Shown here: piece by piece, positions 34,907 through 44,283 of the stretch
Layout: the number at the start of each line of letters is the position of its first letter
Position numbering within the stretch: position 1 is the first letter of the stretch
DNA from: QHXM01 sp032160705
GTDB lineage: Bacteria > Acidobacteriota > Blastocatellia > Pyrinomonadales > Pyrinomonadaceae
Assembly: GCA_032160705.1 (NCBI GenBank)
Contig: JAVHVE010000028.1
Location: 6,682-70,681, forward strand
DNA length: 64,000 nt
Reading direction: 5' to 3'
Notes under the pieces: generated by a model
Seen by the model: the letters and a program-made list of their open reading frames with translations, nothing else
What the model was told of the DNA's origin: nothing
Databases searched by the model: none
Made by a program: the position numbers and the translations under genes

Positions 34907-37894
34907 ATGATGAATCTCTCTAAAAGAATAATCGCGCGCGGCCTGAGCCTCGCGCTCATGCTGGCGCTCTCTGTTGTCGTGAGCTTTGCGCAGCAGGCGA
35001 CCGGAACTTTGCGCGGGCTGGTAACGGATGAATTTGGCGGCGCGCTTGTCGGCGCAACCGTGACGGTCGTGAGCGCGAGCGGTGTCGAAAAATCGGTCGT
35101 CACAAATGATGAAGGCAACTATGTCGTCGGCGGCCTTGCGCCCGGCGCTTACACCGTGCGCGCTGTGGCAAACGGTTTCGCAGTCTTTGAAGCCACAGAT
35201 GTGCAGGTCGTCACGGGACGCAACGAACCCGTTGACATCAAGATGAGCGTGACGATTGAAGAACAGAAGGTCACCATCTCCGGCGATCAAAGGAATCTCA
35301 GCACGGAATCGGAAAACAATGCCGATGCGATTGTCTTGCGCGGTAAAGACCTCGAAGCCTTGCCGGACGACCCGGAAGACCTCGCTGCTGCTTTGACGGC
35401 TCTGGCTGGCCCATCGGTCGGGCCAAACGGCGGGCAGATTTATATTGACGGTTTTACAGGTGGCCGTCTTCCTCCGAAAGAGGCCATCCGTGAGGTGCGC
35501 GTCAGCCAGAATCCGCTCAATGCCGAAAACGACCGTCCCGGATTTGGTCGAGTTGATATTCTCACCCGACCGGGCTACGACAGGTTGCGCGGCAGTGCAT
35601 CCTTCCAGTTCAACGACGAGAGCATGAACGCGCGCAACCCGTTTGCGACGAGACGCGCAGATTTTCAGACGCGCCTTTTCAGCTTCACGCTGAGCGGGCC
35701 TATCTCTGCCAAGAAGTCTTCCTTCTTTCTGGATTTTCAACGGCGCGAAGAAGACGATAACGACATCATTAACGCGCTCGTCCTCGATCCGTCACTCAAC
35801 ACAGTGCGATTCAATCAGGTGGTGCTTCAACCGAGGCGCTTTCTGACTTTCAGCCCGCGTTTCGACTATGCGATCAACCAGAATCACACGCTCGTCGCGC
35901 GCTACACCTACTCGCGCAACACTTTTGAGAATCAGGGCGTCGGCGGTTTTTCGCTTCTCTCGCGCGCCTTCGACTCGTCCAACACGCAGCACACTTTCCA
36001 GATTACCGAGACGGCTGTGCTGAATCCGAAGGTGATTAACGAAACGCGTTTTCAGTATACCCACAGCAGCAATGAGCAGGATGGCGATAACGCCGTTCCG
36101 GGCATTCAGGTGCTGGATGCCTTCACGGGCGGCGGCTCGCAGGTCGGACTCTCCTTCAACAGGGAGAGCCGCTGGGAGTTGCAGAACTATTCGACAGCGA
36201 CCGTCGGCAGCCAGCATGTCCTCAGATTCGGCGTGCGCTTGCGCGGCGTGAAAGTCACCAACGCATCTCAAAATAACTTTGGCGGGACGTTCATCTTCAG
36301 AACGATTGATGACTACAGGCGTGCGCTACAGGGTGATCCGACCGCGCGTCCATCACAGTTCACGCTTTCGGGTGGAGAGCCTCTGGCGGAGGTGAGCCAG
36401 ACGGACTTCGGCGCGTTCATTCAGGACGAGTGGAGAATTCGCCCCAACCTCACCTTTACCACAGGATTGCGCTACGAATGGCAAAGCAACATCGATAGTA
36501 AATTCAACTTTGCACCGCGCATCTTCTTCGCCTGGGCTCCGGGTGGAAGCACGACCGGCACCATCGGACAGTTCGGCGCGGGTCAGCCGAAGTTTGTCAT
36601 TCGCGGTGGCTTCGGACTCTTCTATGATCGCTTCAACGAAAGCGGAACGCTTCAGGAGAGTCGCTTCAACGGCATCAATCAATTCCAATTCAATGTCACG
36701 GGGCAGGACCCGGTTCTGGCTAATGTGGTCTTCAACCAGAACGGCACTGTTTCAAACATGCCGACGCTTGATACGCTGGTAGCTCTTAAACAGCCGCAGG
36801 TCAACTTCCGCGTCGCCGACAACCTGCAAGCGCCCTATACGATGCTGAGCGCCATCAACATCGAGCGACAGTTGCCGCATAACTTTACCGTCTACGGCGT
36901 GCTCGTCAGCATTCGCCAGCGACATGCCCTGTTGCTGCGCGACATCAATGCGCCGCTGCCGGGAAATCCAACTGTGCGGCCAGACCCGACACGCGGGAAT
37001 ATCTTCCAATGGGAATCGAGCGGCTTTTTCAACATGACGCAATTGCAGCTCGGAATCAGAAACCAGATTAGTCCTGCGCTTTCGGTCTTTGCCAACTACG
37101 GAACCGGCAAAATGGAGAGCAATACGGATTGCGTCTTCAACATACAATTCAACTGCTCGCCGTCGAACAGCTACAACGTCAACGAAGACATCGGGCGCGT
37201 CTCTTTCTTTCCGCGTCACAACTTCTTCCTGGGCGGCTCGCTTGGTATTCCAAAGCTCAAGATTTCTTTGAACCCGTTCATCATTGCGAGAACAGGACAG
37301 TTCTTCAATATCACTACGGGGAGCGACACCAACGGCGACAGGCTCTTCCTGGAGCGTCCGGCTTTTGCTTCGGCCTCGACGCTCCCCGCAAACTTGAGGT
37401 CTACGCCCTACGGCGATTTCGACATCAACCCGGCACCCGGCTCGAAAATCATTCCGCGCAACTACGGTGAAGGCCCAGGCTTCTTCTCCGTGAATCTCGG
37501 CATCAGCCGGACGTTCGGCTTCGGCGAAATGCCGGGCGCTAAACCTGCTGCGGCTGCAAGTGCGCCGCGAGGCGGAGGTGGTGGCGGAGGCGGTCTTGTT
37601 GCTGGCGGCGGCCCGCGCGGTGGAGGCGGAGCTGCCGGTGGCGGTGGTGGCGGAGGAGGCCAACGTGGTCCAGGCGCAGGGCCTGGCAGCGCTGGAGCTG
37701 AGAAGCGTTACAACGTGACGTTCTCGGTCAATATCCAGAACCTCTTTAACCGTACCAATCTTGCTACGCCGGTCGGCAACCTCAGTTCGCCGCTCTTTGG
37801 CGAATCCTTGCGGACTCTCGGAGGTTTCGGCGGCGGCGGCAATCCGGCGGCAGGCAATCGCCGCGTTCAGGCGTCAGTTCGCTTCAACTTCTAG
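34907..37894 (+). CDS. Oar-like TonB-dependent receptor with carboxypeptidase-regulatory domain
   Basis: The 995-residue outer-membrane protein has a signal peptide (cleavage near FAQQ), then a carboxypeptidase-regulatory-like domain (about 29-115: GTLRGLVTDEFGGALVGATVTV...YTVRAVANGF). A plug-like region (130-215: IYIDGFTGGRLPPKEAIREVRV) and a long beta barrel follow, ending in RVQASVRFNF with terminal Phe, as BAM recognises. The substrate is unknown. Acidobacteria carry many such Oar-like proteins, often linked to carbohydrate or peptide uptake. A Gly-rich stretch (about 888-930) sits in a loop near the end. ATG 34907 and 34910 are both possible. Confidence 0.92.
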   Translation: MMNLSKRIIARGLSLALMLALSVVVSFAQQATGTLRGLVTDEFGGALVGATVTVVSASGVEKSVVTNDEGNYVVGGLAPGAYTVRAVANGFAVFEATDVQVVTGRNEPVDIKMSVTIEEQKVTISGDQRNLSTESENNADAIVLRGKDLEALPDDPEDLAAALTALAGPSVGPNGGQIYIDGFTGGRLPPKEAIREVRVSQNPLNAENDRPGFGRVDILTRPGYDRLRGSASFQFNDESMNARNPFATRRADFQTRLFSFTLSGPISAKKSSFFLDFQRREEDDNDIINALVLDPSLNTVRFNQVVLQPRRFLTFSPRFDYAINQNHTLVARYTYSRNTFENQGVGGFSLLSRAFDSSNTQHTFQITETAVLNPKVINETRFQYTHSSNEQDGDNAVPGIQVLDAFTGGGSQVGLSFNRESRWELQNYSTATVGSQHVLRFGVRLRGVKVTNASQNNFGGTFIFRTIDDYRRALQGDPTARPSQFTLSGGEPLAEVSQTDFGAFIQDEWRIRPNLTFTTGLRYEWQSNIDSKFNFAPRIFFAWAPGGSTTGTIGQFGAGQPKFVIRGGFGLFYDRFNESGTLQESRFNGINQFQFNVTGQDPVLANVVFNQNGTVSNMPTLDTLVALKQPQVNFRVADNLQAPYTMLSAINIERQLPHNFTVYGVLVSIRQRHALLLRDINAPLPGNPTVRPDPTRGNIFQWESSGFFNMTQLQLGIRNQISPALSVFANYGTGKMESNTDCVFNIQFNCSPSNSYNVNEDIGRVSFFPRHNFFLGGSLGIPKLKISLNPFIIARTGQFFNITTGSDTNGDRLFLERPAFASASTLPANLRSTPYGDFDINPAPGSKIIPRNYGEGPGFFSVNLGISRTFGFGEMPGAKPAAAASAPRGGGGGGGGLVAGGGPRGGGGAAGGGGGGGGQRGPGAGPGSAGAEKRYNVTFSVNIQNLFNRTNLATPVGNLSSPLFGESLRTLGGFGGGGNPAAGNRRVQASVRFNF

Positions 37895-37932
37895 GCAATA
37901 GCGGAAGCGAACCAGCTCGTTAATCAAGCAAA

Positions 37933-37976
37933 GGGGCGAGGCCACTTCTAATGGAAGTGGCCTCGCCCCTTTTCTT
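37933..37976 (+). terminator. Strong terminator after TonB-dependent receptor
   Basis: Perfect 16-base-pair stem with arms 37933-37948 and 37954-37969, loop TAATG, then TTTTCTT. It ends the receptor transcript. Confidence 0.92.
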
Positions 37977-38107
37977 ATGAATTCCTTTTCGACGCAAAAA
38001 TTTTTGGGATTATTCGAGTGAGAATGTCACTAACTGTCTGAAGATCGTTTTTATACGCGCGCGGGCTAACCTGACTTAAACGACCAGGGAGAGTCGAAGG
38101 AGAGACG

Positions 38108-38983
38108 ATGAGACGAGCGCACTTTTTCCCGGCAGCCTTCTTCTTTCTCGCCACCGCTTTTGCAGCGCAGGCGATTGCTCAGCAACTCGAACCGCAGAGG
38201 GCAGACCGTGCGCGCACATTTCGCAATCAGGGAGTAGAGGCTTATGACGCAGGCCGCTTCGAGGATGCTGTTGAAAAGTTCAAACAGGCAATTAAGCTAA
38301 AACCGGATTACGCGCAAGCCTTCAACGATCTGGGCATGGCTTATATCGCCTTGAACCGGCAGGCGGAAGCGCTTGAACCTTTCCGGCAGGCCGTTCGTGT
38401 GAACCCCCGGTTTGCCGAAGCGTACTACAATCTGGGAACTGCCTTTTACAATCTGGGGCAGCTTGCAGAAGCCGTCACGTCGCTCAGGCAGGCTATCAAG
38501 TGGAAGCCCGATTATGCGTGGGCGCACAACAATCTGGGCGTTGTCTATGTTGAGCTGGGACGCTTGCCCGAAGCAATTGATTCTTACAAACAGGCACTTC
38601 ATTTCAAACCCGACTGGGCTGAATCTCATTGCCTGCTGGCGCGCACATATTACGAAGCAGGCCGGAGCGCGGAGGCAGTTGAATCTCTTAAGCAGGCAGT
38701 TAAGCTCAAGCCGGATTATGCTGAGGCATATAACAGTCTGGGCGTTATTTACTACAATACACGACGCAGAGGAGAGGCGTTCGCAGCTTTTCGGGAAGCC
38801 ATTCGCTTTCAGCCGGAGTATGCTGTAGCGCATTACAATCTCGGCGTAATGAGTCTGGGTGAGCGTCGCAGAGACGCGGCGTTAGAGCGATACCAGACGC
38901 TCAAGAGATTGAACACCGAGCTGGCGAATAAGCTCTACGGCGGAATCTATCGCGGGCTTCTGCTGAGCGTCAGCGACAAGTAA
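38108..38983 (+). CDS. Secreted TPR protein
   Basis: After a signal peptide (about residues 1-25, AIAQQ) come seven consecutive TPR units of 34 residues (ending AHYNLGVMSLGERR). Most contain the A-x-x-x-x-x-(A/L)-x-x-x-(P/D)-(D/E)-x-A pattern and KPDYA. It is a periplasmic protein-protein scaffold without a catalytic domain. It starts at ATG 38108 after GGAGAG, and leads a four-gene unit with the second sigma/anti-sigma pair and a DUF4097 protein, with 26 bases to the sigma gene. Confidence 0.9.
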   Translation: MRRAHFFPAAFFFLATAFAAQAIAQQLEPQRADRARTFRNQGVEAYDAGRFEDAVEKFKQAIKLKPDYAQAFNDLGMAYIALNRQAEALEPFRQAVRVNPRFAEAYYNLGTAFYNLGQLAEAVTSLRQAIKWKPDYAWAHNNLGVVYVELGRLPEAIDSYKQALHFKPDWAESHCLLARTYYEAGRSAEAVESLKQAVKLKPDYAEAYNSLGVIYYNTRRRGEAFAAFREAIRFQPEYAVAHYNLGVMSLGERRRDAALERYQTLKRLNTELANKLYGGIYRGLLLSVSDK

Positions 38984-39009
38984 GAGCTTCAAAGATTGTT
39001 TGTGCTCCG

Positions 39010-39690
39010 ATGTTGAAGCCGCTGGTTTTATTCAAGGAGCTTGCAAGACGGGACAATAAAGGGATGGAGCGGCTGGCGATGGATGTAATCGGGCTGGCAG
39101 GCCAGCCGGGCGTATACGCCGAAGCTGCGATGAACAGTGCAGAAGACCTGATCGCGCGCGCGCGTCGTGGCGACGAGGAAGCCTTTCGCCTGATCTTCGA
39201 GCGTTACACGCGCCCCATCATCAGCTTCATTTTTTACATGGTCAACCAGACGGATCTGGCGGAAGAACTGGCGCAGGAAACATTTGTCCGCGCGTACAAA
39301 AGCCTCAACGCCCTGCGCGACGAAGCGAAGCTCTCCACCTGGCTCTTCGGCATCGCCAAAAACATCGCGCGCGAAGCAATCCGTGAGCGCCACAGGGAAC
39401 GCGCCCGGGTCGAGCTTGGTGATCGCGCCGTGCTTGAGATGCGCGCCTCCCAGCCTTCGCCAGCCACTGAACTTCTCGACAAGGAATTAAGCAACGTGGT
39501 GCGCCACGCCTTGCTCAAGCTGGACGAGGATCAGCGATTGGTTTTCACGCTCAAGGTTTACCAGCAGCGAAGTTATGATGAGATCGGCGAGATTACGGGC
39601 TTTTCGATTCCGAAGATCAGAAATGACCTTCACCGCGCCAGAATCGAGATGCGCCGCCGCCTGAGTCCTTATCTGGGAGAAGGAAGATGA
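39010..39690 (+). CDS. ECF RNA polymerase sigma factor (second unit)
   Basis: The 226-residue ECF sigma factor has region 2 (FERYTRPIISFIFYMVNQTDLAEELAQETFVRAYKSL...STWLFGIAKNIAREAIRE) and region 4 (LKLDEDQRLVFTLKVYQQRSYDEIGEITGFSIPKIRNDLHRAR). The first ~45 residues before region 2 are long for the family. ATG 39010 and an in-frame ATG at 39064 are both possible. It overlaps the next gene by four bases (ATGA), the usual sigma/anti-sigma coupling. Confidence 0.94.
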   Translation: MLKPLVLFKELARRDNKGMERLAMDVIGLAGQPGVYAEAAMNSAEDLIARARRGDEEAFRLIFERYTRPIISFIFYMVNQTDLAEELAQETFVRAYKSLNALRDEAKLSTWLFGIAKNIAREAIRERHRERARVELGDRAVLEMRASQPSPATELLDKELSNVVRHALLKLDEDQRLVFTLKVYQQRSYDEIGEITGFSIPKIRNDLHRARIEMRRRLSPYLGEGR

Positions 39691-40601
39691 GATGTGTGGA
39701 GTGCCAACGCGAAGTCGAAGGCTACTTTGACGGCGAGCTGGACGAACAAACCCGTCGTTTGGTGGCGCAACACCTGAGCACCTGCGCTTCGTGCGCGCGC
39801 CTTTACCGGAAGCTTGAGGGCGAACAGGAGCTATACCTGCGCTACGAGTGCAACAGTGAGCCCGCGCCCGCTTTCTGGGACAATGTCATGGCGCGTGCAG
39901 CGCAAGAGAAGACCGCTCGATCCTCGCGGCCTCTGTTCCGTCTGCGCGGCTGGTTGGGCAACGCGCTGGGAAATTTCAATGCCCCGCGCCTGAGTCCTTC
40001 GCTTGCGGCCTTGATGGTGCTCGTCGCAATCGGAATCACTATTGGCGTGATGCGCTTCGTCAATTCGCGGGAAGAACAATCTGCCCCAATCAGCCTTTCT
40101 CAAAACAAAGATGTCCCTGTGACAACGCCTGCACCGATGCCGGATGAAGTTGTCACACCGTCGAATCCATCGAGAGATGATGAGGCAGGCGAGAAGATAG
40201 ATAAGAGAGACGTGAACGGGCAGCCACAGCCTGTTAAAAATCGTTCGCCGCGAAAAGGAAAAAATCTGTTGGTGGCTGCGAGTAATGAAAACGCCGGACG
40301 AGCCCTCCTTAAACCAAACGTGAGGGAGCGCAAACCGACATCCGATGAGCTTGTCCGCGAGGCTGAACAGAAGTATGTTGAGGCGATAGCGCTGCTCTCA
40401 AAGGATGTCAATCGCCGTCGCTCAAGGCTCGATCCTCAGACGGCAGCGCGATTCGCGCAAACACTGGCCGCCGTTGACCGCTCCATCGCCGACACCCGCC
40501 GCGCCGCGCGCAGGCATCCCGGCGACCCGGTGGCAGCGCAGTACATGCTGACGGCTTATTCAAGGAAGGTGAGCGTGCTCCGCGAGATGGTGAGTTATTG
40601 A
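39687..40601 (+). CDS. Zinc-finger anti-sigma factor (second unit)
   Basis: The N-terminus holds a zf-HC2 motif (HLSTCASC, residues 31-38) preceded by MRCVECQREVEGYFDGELDEQ. A transmembrane segment is present at about residues 109-129 (LAALMVLVAIGITIGVM), then a Pro/Asp-rich linker and a C-terminal helical domain (VREAEQKYVEAIALLSKDVNRR). The start ATG overlaps the sigma gene stop. It is the presumed partner of that sigma factor, with a periplasmic domain that could sense the envelope. Confidence 0.9.
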   Translation: MRCVECQREVEGYFDGELDEQTRRLVAQHLSTCASCARLYRKLEGEQELYLRYECNSEPAPAFWDNVMARAAQEKTARSSRPLFRLRGWLGNALGNFNAPRLSPSLAALMVLVAIGITIGVMRFVNSREEQSAPISLSQNKDVPVTTPAPMPDEVVTPSNPSRDDEAGEKIDKRDVNGQPQPVKNRSPRKGKNLLVAASNENAGRALLKPNVRERKPTSDELVREAEQKYVEAIALLSKDVNRRRSRLDPQTAARFAQTLAAVDRSIADTRRAARRHPGDPVAAQYMLTAYSRKVSVLREMVSY

Positions 40602-40635
40602 TTCAAGCATATTTGACGTACCTGTTTAAGCACTG

Positions 40636-41826
40636 ATGATGATGAATGAAAGAATCGGTAAAGTTTTATTTGTCTTGCTGGCGACGGCGAGTTGCTTAAC
40701 GGCGCTCGCGAGTAAAAGCGTTATGGCGCAGCAGGAGGTCGTCGGCACGAGCGGTCAAAGAGAGACGGTTCGCGCCAGGCTCGAACGCGGCGGCAAGGTC
40801 GCTGTGGACAATCGAACGACGGGGCGCATCGTTATCATCGGATGGGATAAAGATACGGTCGAGGCCAGAGCGACCAGCGAGCGCGGCGTTGAAATCGTCA
40901 GGTTTGCTGTCGGCGGAGAATCGCCGGTTAAATCAATCTGGCTGAAAGCGGATTATGCGAAAATCGAAGAGTCTATGAGCCCGCGCCCCGAACCTTCTCC
41001 ATCTCCTACACCTTCACCCGCGCCCGAAATTCCAGCTTCATCTAACGACCTGTCCAGACAGATTCGCATGCCCGGGGCAATGCCCTACGATGGAGTCATT
41101 GATCCTCCGATACGCGGCGACGGGCGGCCTCTCGAAGTTCATTTAGAGGTGCACGTCCCGCGTTATGCCGAGATTGAAGTGATTAAGGTCATCAGGAGCG
41201 GTGTGGAGATCACAGGCGTTGAGACTCCTCTGACAATCCTCGGCGACAAAAGCGATGTCATCTTGAGAAGCGTCGGCGCGGTCGAGGTGCGCACGCGCTC
41301 CGGCGCGGTCGAAGTGGAGAACGCGAGCGGCCTGGTTGACGTGGTCACGGTGAGCGGGGCTGTCCACGTGCGGCGCGCTGGCAATGATGTGCGCGTGCTT
41401 TCGATTAACGGCGAGGTCGAAATAGAATGCGTGCGCGGGCGCGTCAATGTTGATAGTACCGGCGGCTCGATCAAGCTGGACAATATCTATGGCGACGTTG
41501 ATGCGGGTACGTCAAACAGCGACGTTCTTTTTACAGGCGCGATTCGTGAAGATGGACGCTATCATCTCAAGTCCATGTCCGGCACAGTCGAGATGGCCTT
41601 GCGCGACAAACCGCCGGGCTTCACAGCCGCGCTCTCATCTTATCGCGGCCCTATCGAGAATCAGATTCAACTGAAAATCAAACAGGCAGCGCAACACGAA
41701 GAGACGATCAACCGCCGCATCATCGGTCGCTACGGGGATGGACAAGCGCAGATCACGCTCGATACGTTCGATGGGAAAGTTAAGCTCGGCAAACTCGCAC
41801 CCGGCGCGATGAAAGAATGCAAATAA
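40636..41826 (+). CDS. Secreted DUF4097-family beta-helix protein
   Basis: The 396-residue protein has a signal peptide (to about residue 31, MAQQ) and a DUF4097 beta-helical domain (VEVRTRSGAVEVENASGLVDVVTVSGAVHV...VEIECVRGRVNVDSTGGSIKL). A Pro/Ser-rich stretch at about 117-135 (PSPSPTPSPAPE) separates the N-terminal strands. It follows the anti-sigma gene and is probably a cell-envelope target or part of the same unit. Its function is unknown. Confidence 0.85.
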   Translation: MMMNERIGKVLFVLLATASCLTALASKSVMAQQEVVGTSGQRETVRARLERGGKVAVDNRTTGRIVIIGWDKDTVEARATSERGVEIVRFAVGGESPVKSIWLKADYAKIEESMSPRPEPSPSPTPSPAPEIPASSNDLSRQIRMPGAMPYDGVIDPPIRGDGRPLEVHLEVHVPRYAEIEVIKVIRSGVEITGVETPLTILGDKSDVILRSVGAVEVRTRSGAVEVENASGLVDVVTVSGAVHVRRAGNDVRVLSINGEVEIECVRGRVNVDSTGGSIKLDNIYGDVDAGTSNSDVLFTGAIREDGRYHLKSMSGTVEMALRDKPPGFTAALSSYRGPIENQIQLKIKQAAQHEETINRRIIGRYGDGQAQITLDTFDGKVKLGKLAPGAMKECK

Positions 41827-41932
41827 GGCAAAAGTAAAAAGGTAAAAGGCAAAAGTCAGGCGGAGAACCACTTCTTTATTAAAAGTGGCTTCCCCTGACT
41901 TTTGCCTTTTACCTTTTACCTTTTTACTTTGC
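41827..41932. repeat. Heptad palindrome E15 (GGTAAAA/GGCAAAA type)
   Basis: GGCAAAAGTAAAAAGGTAAAAGG-type arms are matched by CTTTTGCC, TTTTACC copies. The core CAGGCGGAGAACCACTTC...GGCTTCCCCTG is shared in part with E6. It sits exactly between the DUF4097 and frr stop codons, which face each other, so it may also terminate transcription both ways. Confidence 0.88.
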
Positions 41933-41933
41933 T

Positions 41934-42494
41934 TTACACGCTCAGGATTTCGGTCTCTTTGGACTTCATCAGGTCGTCAATCTTGCCGATGTAGGTGTTG
42001 GTCATCTTCTGAACTTCATCCAGGCCATCGCGCTCGGCGTCTTCCGAGATGGTCTTATCCTTGAGCAGCTTCTTTAAGCGATCATTGGCGTCGCGGCGGA
42101 GATTGCGAACCGCTGTGCGGTGTTCTTCGGCGTATTCGTGGACTTGCTTGGCCAGTTGCTTGCGGCGTTCTTCCGTCAGTGGCGGAATCGGAATGCGCAC
42201 GAGCTTGCCGTCGTTTGATGGATTGAGACCGAGATCGGCGGCGCGGATAGCTTTCTCGATTGCGCCGAGCTGCGTTTGATCCCAGGGCTGCACGGTGAGC
42301 ATCTGCGGCTCAGGCACATGCACAGATGCCATCTGGTTGAGCGGCGTCGGTGTGCCGTAATACTCGACCATCACGTTGTCGAGCAGGGAAACGGCGGCGC
42401 GCCCCGTGCGGACAGTCGCCAGCTTGCGCCTGACATCCTCAATCACCGCCTCCATTCGCGGTCGCGTTTCCTTGATGACATCTTTCTCACTCAT
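41934..42494 (-). CDS. frr: Ribosome recycling factor
   Basis: The 186-residue RRF splits the post-termination ribosome with EF-G. It is identified by the start VIKETRPRMEAVIEDVRRKLATVRTGRA, LLDNVMVEYYGTPTPLNQMA and the C-terminal helix DGLDEVQKMTNTYIGKIDDL. It is the last gene of the rplM-rpsI-rpsB-tsf-pyrH-frr series on this strand, with palindrome E16 between it and pyrH. Confidence 0.97.
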   Translation of the reverse strand: MSEKDVIKETRPRMEAVIEDVRRKLATVRTGRAAVSLLDNVMVEYYGTPTPLNQMASVHVPEPQMLTVQPWDQTQLGAIEKAIRAADLGLNPSNDGKLVRIPIPPLTEERRKQLAKQVHEYAEEHRTAVRNLRRDANDRLKKLLKDKTISEDAERDGLDEVQKMTNTYIGKIDDLMKSKETEILSV

Positions 42495-42517
42495 AAAATT
42501 TTTCTCCGAAAAAATTT

Positions 42518-42597
42518 AAAGTGATGAGTGATGAGTAATGAGTGATGAGTGGCAAATCGCTTTTACTCATCACGCATTACTCATCACTCATCACTTT
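42518..42597. repeat. Heptad palindrome E16 (AGTGATG type)
   Basis: AAAGTGATGAGTGATGAG copies are matched by CTCATCACTCATCACTTT. It lies between pyrH and frr and its outer TGA (minus strand, 42591-42593) is the pyrH stop codon. Confidence 0.92.
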
Positions 42598-43373
42598 CTT
42601 TCCACGCTGACGCGCGTGCCCACACCTTCTTCACCCATGACGACGCGCATGATGTTGCCGTGATGGCGCATGTTGAAAACGATGATGGGGAGATTATTAT
42701 CCATGCAGAGGCTGATGGCTGAGGCGTCCATCACCTTCAACTGTTTTTCGAGAACTTCCTGGTACGTGATGCAATCAAAACGAGTGGCCGTTTCATCTTT
42801 CATCGGGTCGGCGCTATAGATGCCTTCGACTTTGGTCGCCTTGAGAATCACGTTGGCTTTGATTTCCAGCGCGCGGAGCGCGGCGGCGGAATCGGTCGTG
42901 AAATAAGGATTGCCCGTGCCAGCGGCGAAGATGACGACGCGCCCCTTTTCGAGATGGCGAATGGCGCGCCGACGGATGAAAGGCTCTGCGAGCTGCGGAA
43001 TCTCTATGGCCGACATGACACGCGTGTACACGCTGAGCTTTTCGAGCGCGTCTTGCAGCACGACCGCGTTCATGATCGTCGCCAGCATCCCGATATAGTC
43101 GGCGCTGGAGCGATTCATGTTGCCCGCGCTCTTTGAGACACCGCGAAAAATGTTGCCGCCTCCGACCACGACCGCAACTTCCACCTCCAGTTCGCGCACG
43201 GCCTTGATTTCTTCGGCGACAGTGCGCGCGACATCAACGTCAATGCCGTAGTTTTCCGTGCCCATCAAAGCCTCGCCGGAGATTTTCAGCAAGATACGGC
43301 GAAAGGCCGGTTGAGCGACGTTCGATGCGGTGGCTTCTGCTGGCATAAGTTTCGGGTTTCGTTTGACGCTCAT
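42591..43373 (-). CDS. pyrH: UMP kinase
   Basis: The 260-residue bacterial-type UMP kinase phosphorylates UMP to UDP as a hexamer. Key motifs are FRRILLKISGEALMG, VVGGGNIFRG, GTGNPYFTTDSAAALRA and VFNM near the end. Its N-terminus is about 20 residues longer than in E. coli. The region just upstream (43340-43415) has imperfect CGGGTTT/AACCCG repeats, possibly a decayed palindrome. Order tsf-pyrH-frr is the standard arrangement. Confidence 0.97.
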   Translation of the reverse strand: MSVKRNPKLMPAEATASNVAQPAFRRILLKISGEALMGTENYGIDVDVARTVAEEIKAVRELEVEVAVVVGGGNIFRGVSKSAGNMNRSSADYIGMLATIMNAVVLQDALEKLSVYTRVMSAIEIPQLAEPFIRRRAIRHLEKGRVVIFAAGTGNPYFTTDSAAALRALEIKANVILKATKVEGIYSADPMKDETATRFDCITYQEVLEKQLKVMDASAISLCMDNNLPIIVFNMRHHGNIMRVVMGEEGVGTRVSVERK

Positions 43374-43418
43374 TCGGGGTTCGTTTTAACTCGTAACCCG
43401 AACGCGCGCAACTCGCAA

Positions 43419-44087
43419 TTAATTTCCGCCTGCGAGCGCAGCGACCTCACCCCCGAAATCGTCGTCGCGTTTGGCCAGCCCCTCGCCCATCTTGTAGCGC
43501 GTGAAGCGGCGGATGGAGATACGCTCGCCCGTCTGTGCGGTTTTCTCCTGAATTAAATCCCCTATGCTCTTCGCCGGGTCTTTGACGAAAGGCTGGTCAA
43601 GCAGAACTGCTTCCTCGTAAAACTTGTTCAAGCGCCCTTCGACAATTTTATCAATGACTTGATCGGGCTTGTTCGCGTTCTTGGGATCGTTCTGAGCCTG
43701 CGCACGTGCAATCTCGCGCTCCTTGTCGAGCGCATCCGCCGCAACTTCCTCGCGCGAGACGAAGCGCGGCTCGGAGGCTGCGATGTGCATCGCGATATCT
43801 TTGATAAGCTGTTGAAACTCTTCTGTGCGCGCGACGAAATCAGTCTCACAGTTAATCTCTACAAGCACGCCAACCTTGCCGCCCATGTGAATGTAAGACC
43901 CGACAGCGCCTTCCGCCGCGATGCGGCCTTCCTTCTTGCGCGCTGAGGCCAACCCACGCTTACGCAGAATTTCAATCGCCTGCTCTTCACTACCATTTGC
44001 TTCTATGAGCGCACTCTTGCACTCCATCATGCCTGCGCCCGTCTTCTCACGAACCGATTTGATGGCGCGCGATGTAATCTCTGCCAT
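43419..44087 (-). CDS. tsf: Elongation factor Ts
   Basis: The 222-residue EF-Ts exchanges guanine nucleotide on EF-Tu. The N-terminal UBA module (TSRAIKSVREKTGAGMMECKSALIEANGSEEQAIEILRKRG) and the core (GGKVGVLVEINCETDFVARTEEF) are diagnostic. It is a short form lacking the second subdomain of longer EF-Ts. ATG 44087 is used. Palindrome E17 separates it from rpsB. Confidence 0.96.
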   Translation of the reverse strand: MAEITSRAIKSVREKTGAGMMECKSALIEANGSEEQAIEILRKRGLASARKKEGRIAAEGAVGSYIHMGGKVGVLVEINCETDFVARTEEFQQLIKDIAMHIAASEPRFVSREEVAADALDKEREIARAQAQNDPKNANKPDQVIDKIVEGRLNKFYEEAVLLDQPFVKDPAKSIGDLIQEKTAQTGERISIRRFTRYKMGEGLAKRDDDFGGEVAALAGGN

Positions 44088-44103
44088 AACTTCTCCTTGA
44101 TAA

Positions 44104-44203
44104 GAATTCAGGAGTCAGAATCCAGAATCCAGAATAAAAGGCTGAAAACCGTTTTTTGTTTTCTTTTCTTCTGGCTTCTGAATTCTGGCTTCTGGATTCT
44201 GCT
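44104..44203. repeat. Heptad palindrome E17 (CAGAATC/CAGGAGT type)
   Basis: TTCAGGAGTCAGAATCCAG is matched by CTGGCTTCTGAATTCTG-like and CTGGATTCTG copies. The core has AATAAAAGGCTGAAAACCG and TTTTGTTTTCTTTTC, as in E13. It sits between rpsB and tsf. Confidence 0.9.
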
Positions 44204-44283
44204 TTACAAAAAATTGCGCAGCCCGGCGGAAACACCCGCGCCTGTGGACTGCGCTCGCCGTAAAATTGAGACCGTTGAACTTT

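Noticed and set aside
34739..35740. 333-residue minus-strand open frame opposite the TonB-dependent receptor
   Set aside because: It is the antisense shadow of the receptor gene, with no domain, signal or ribosome-binding site of its own.
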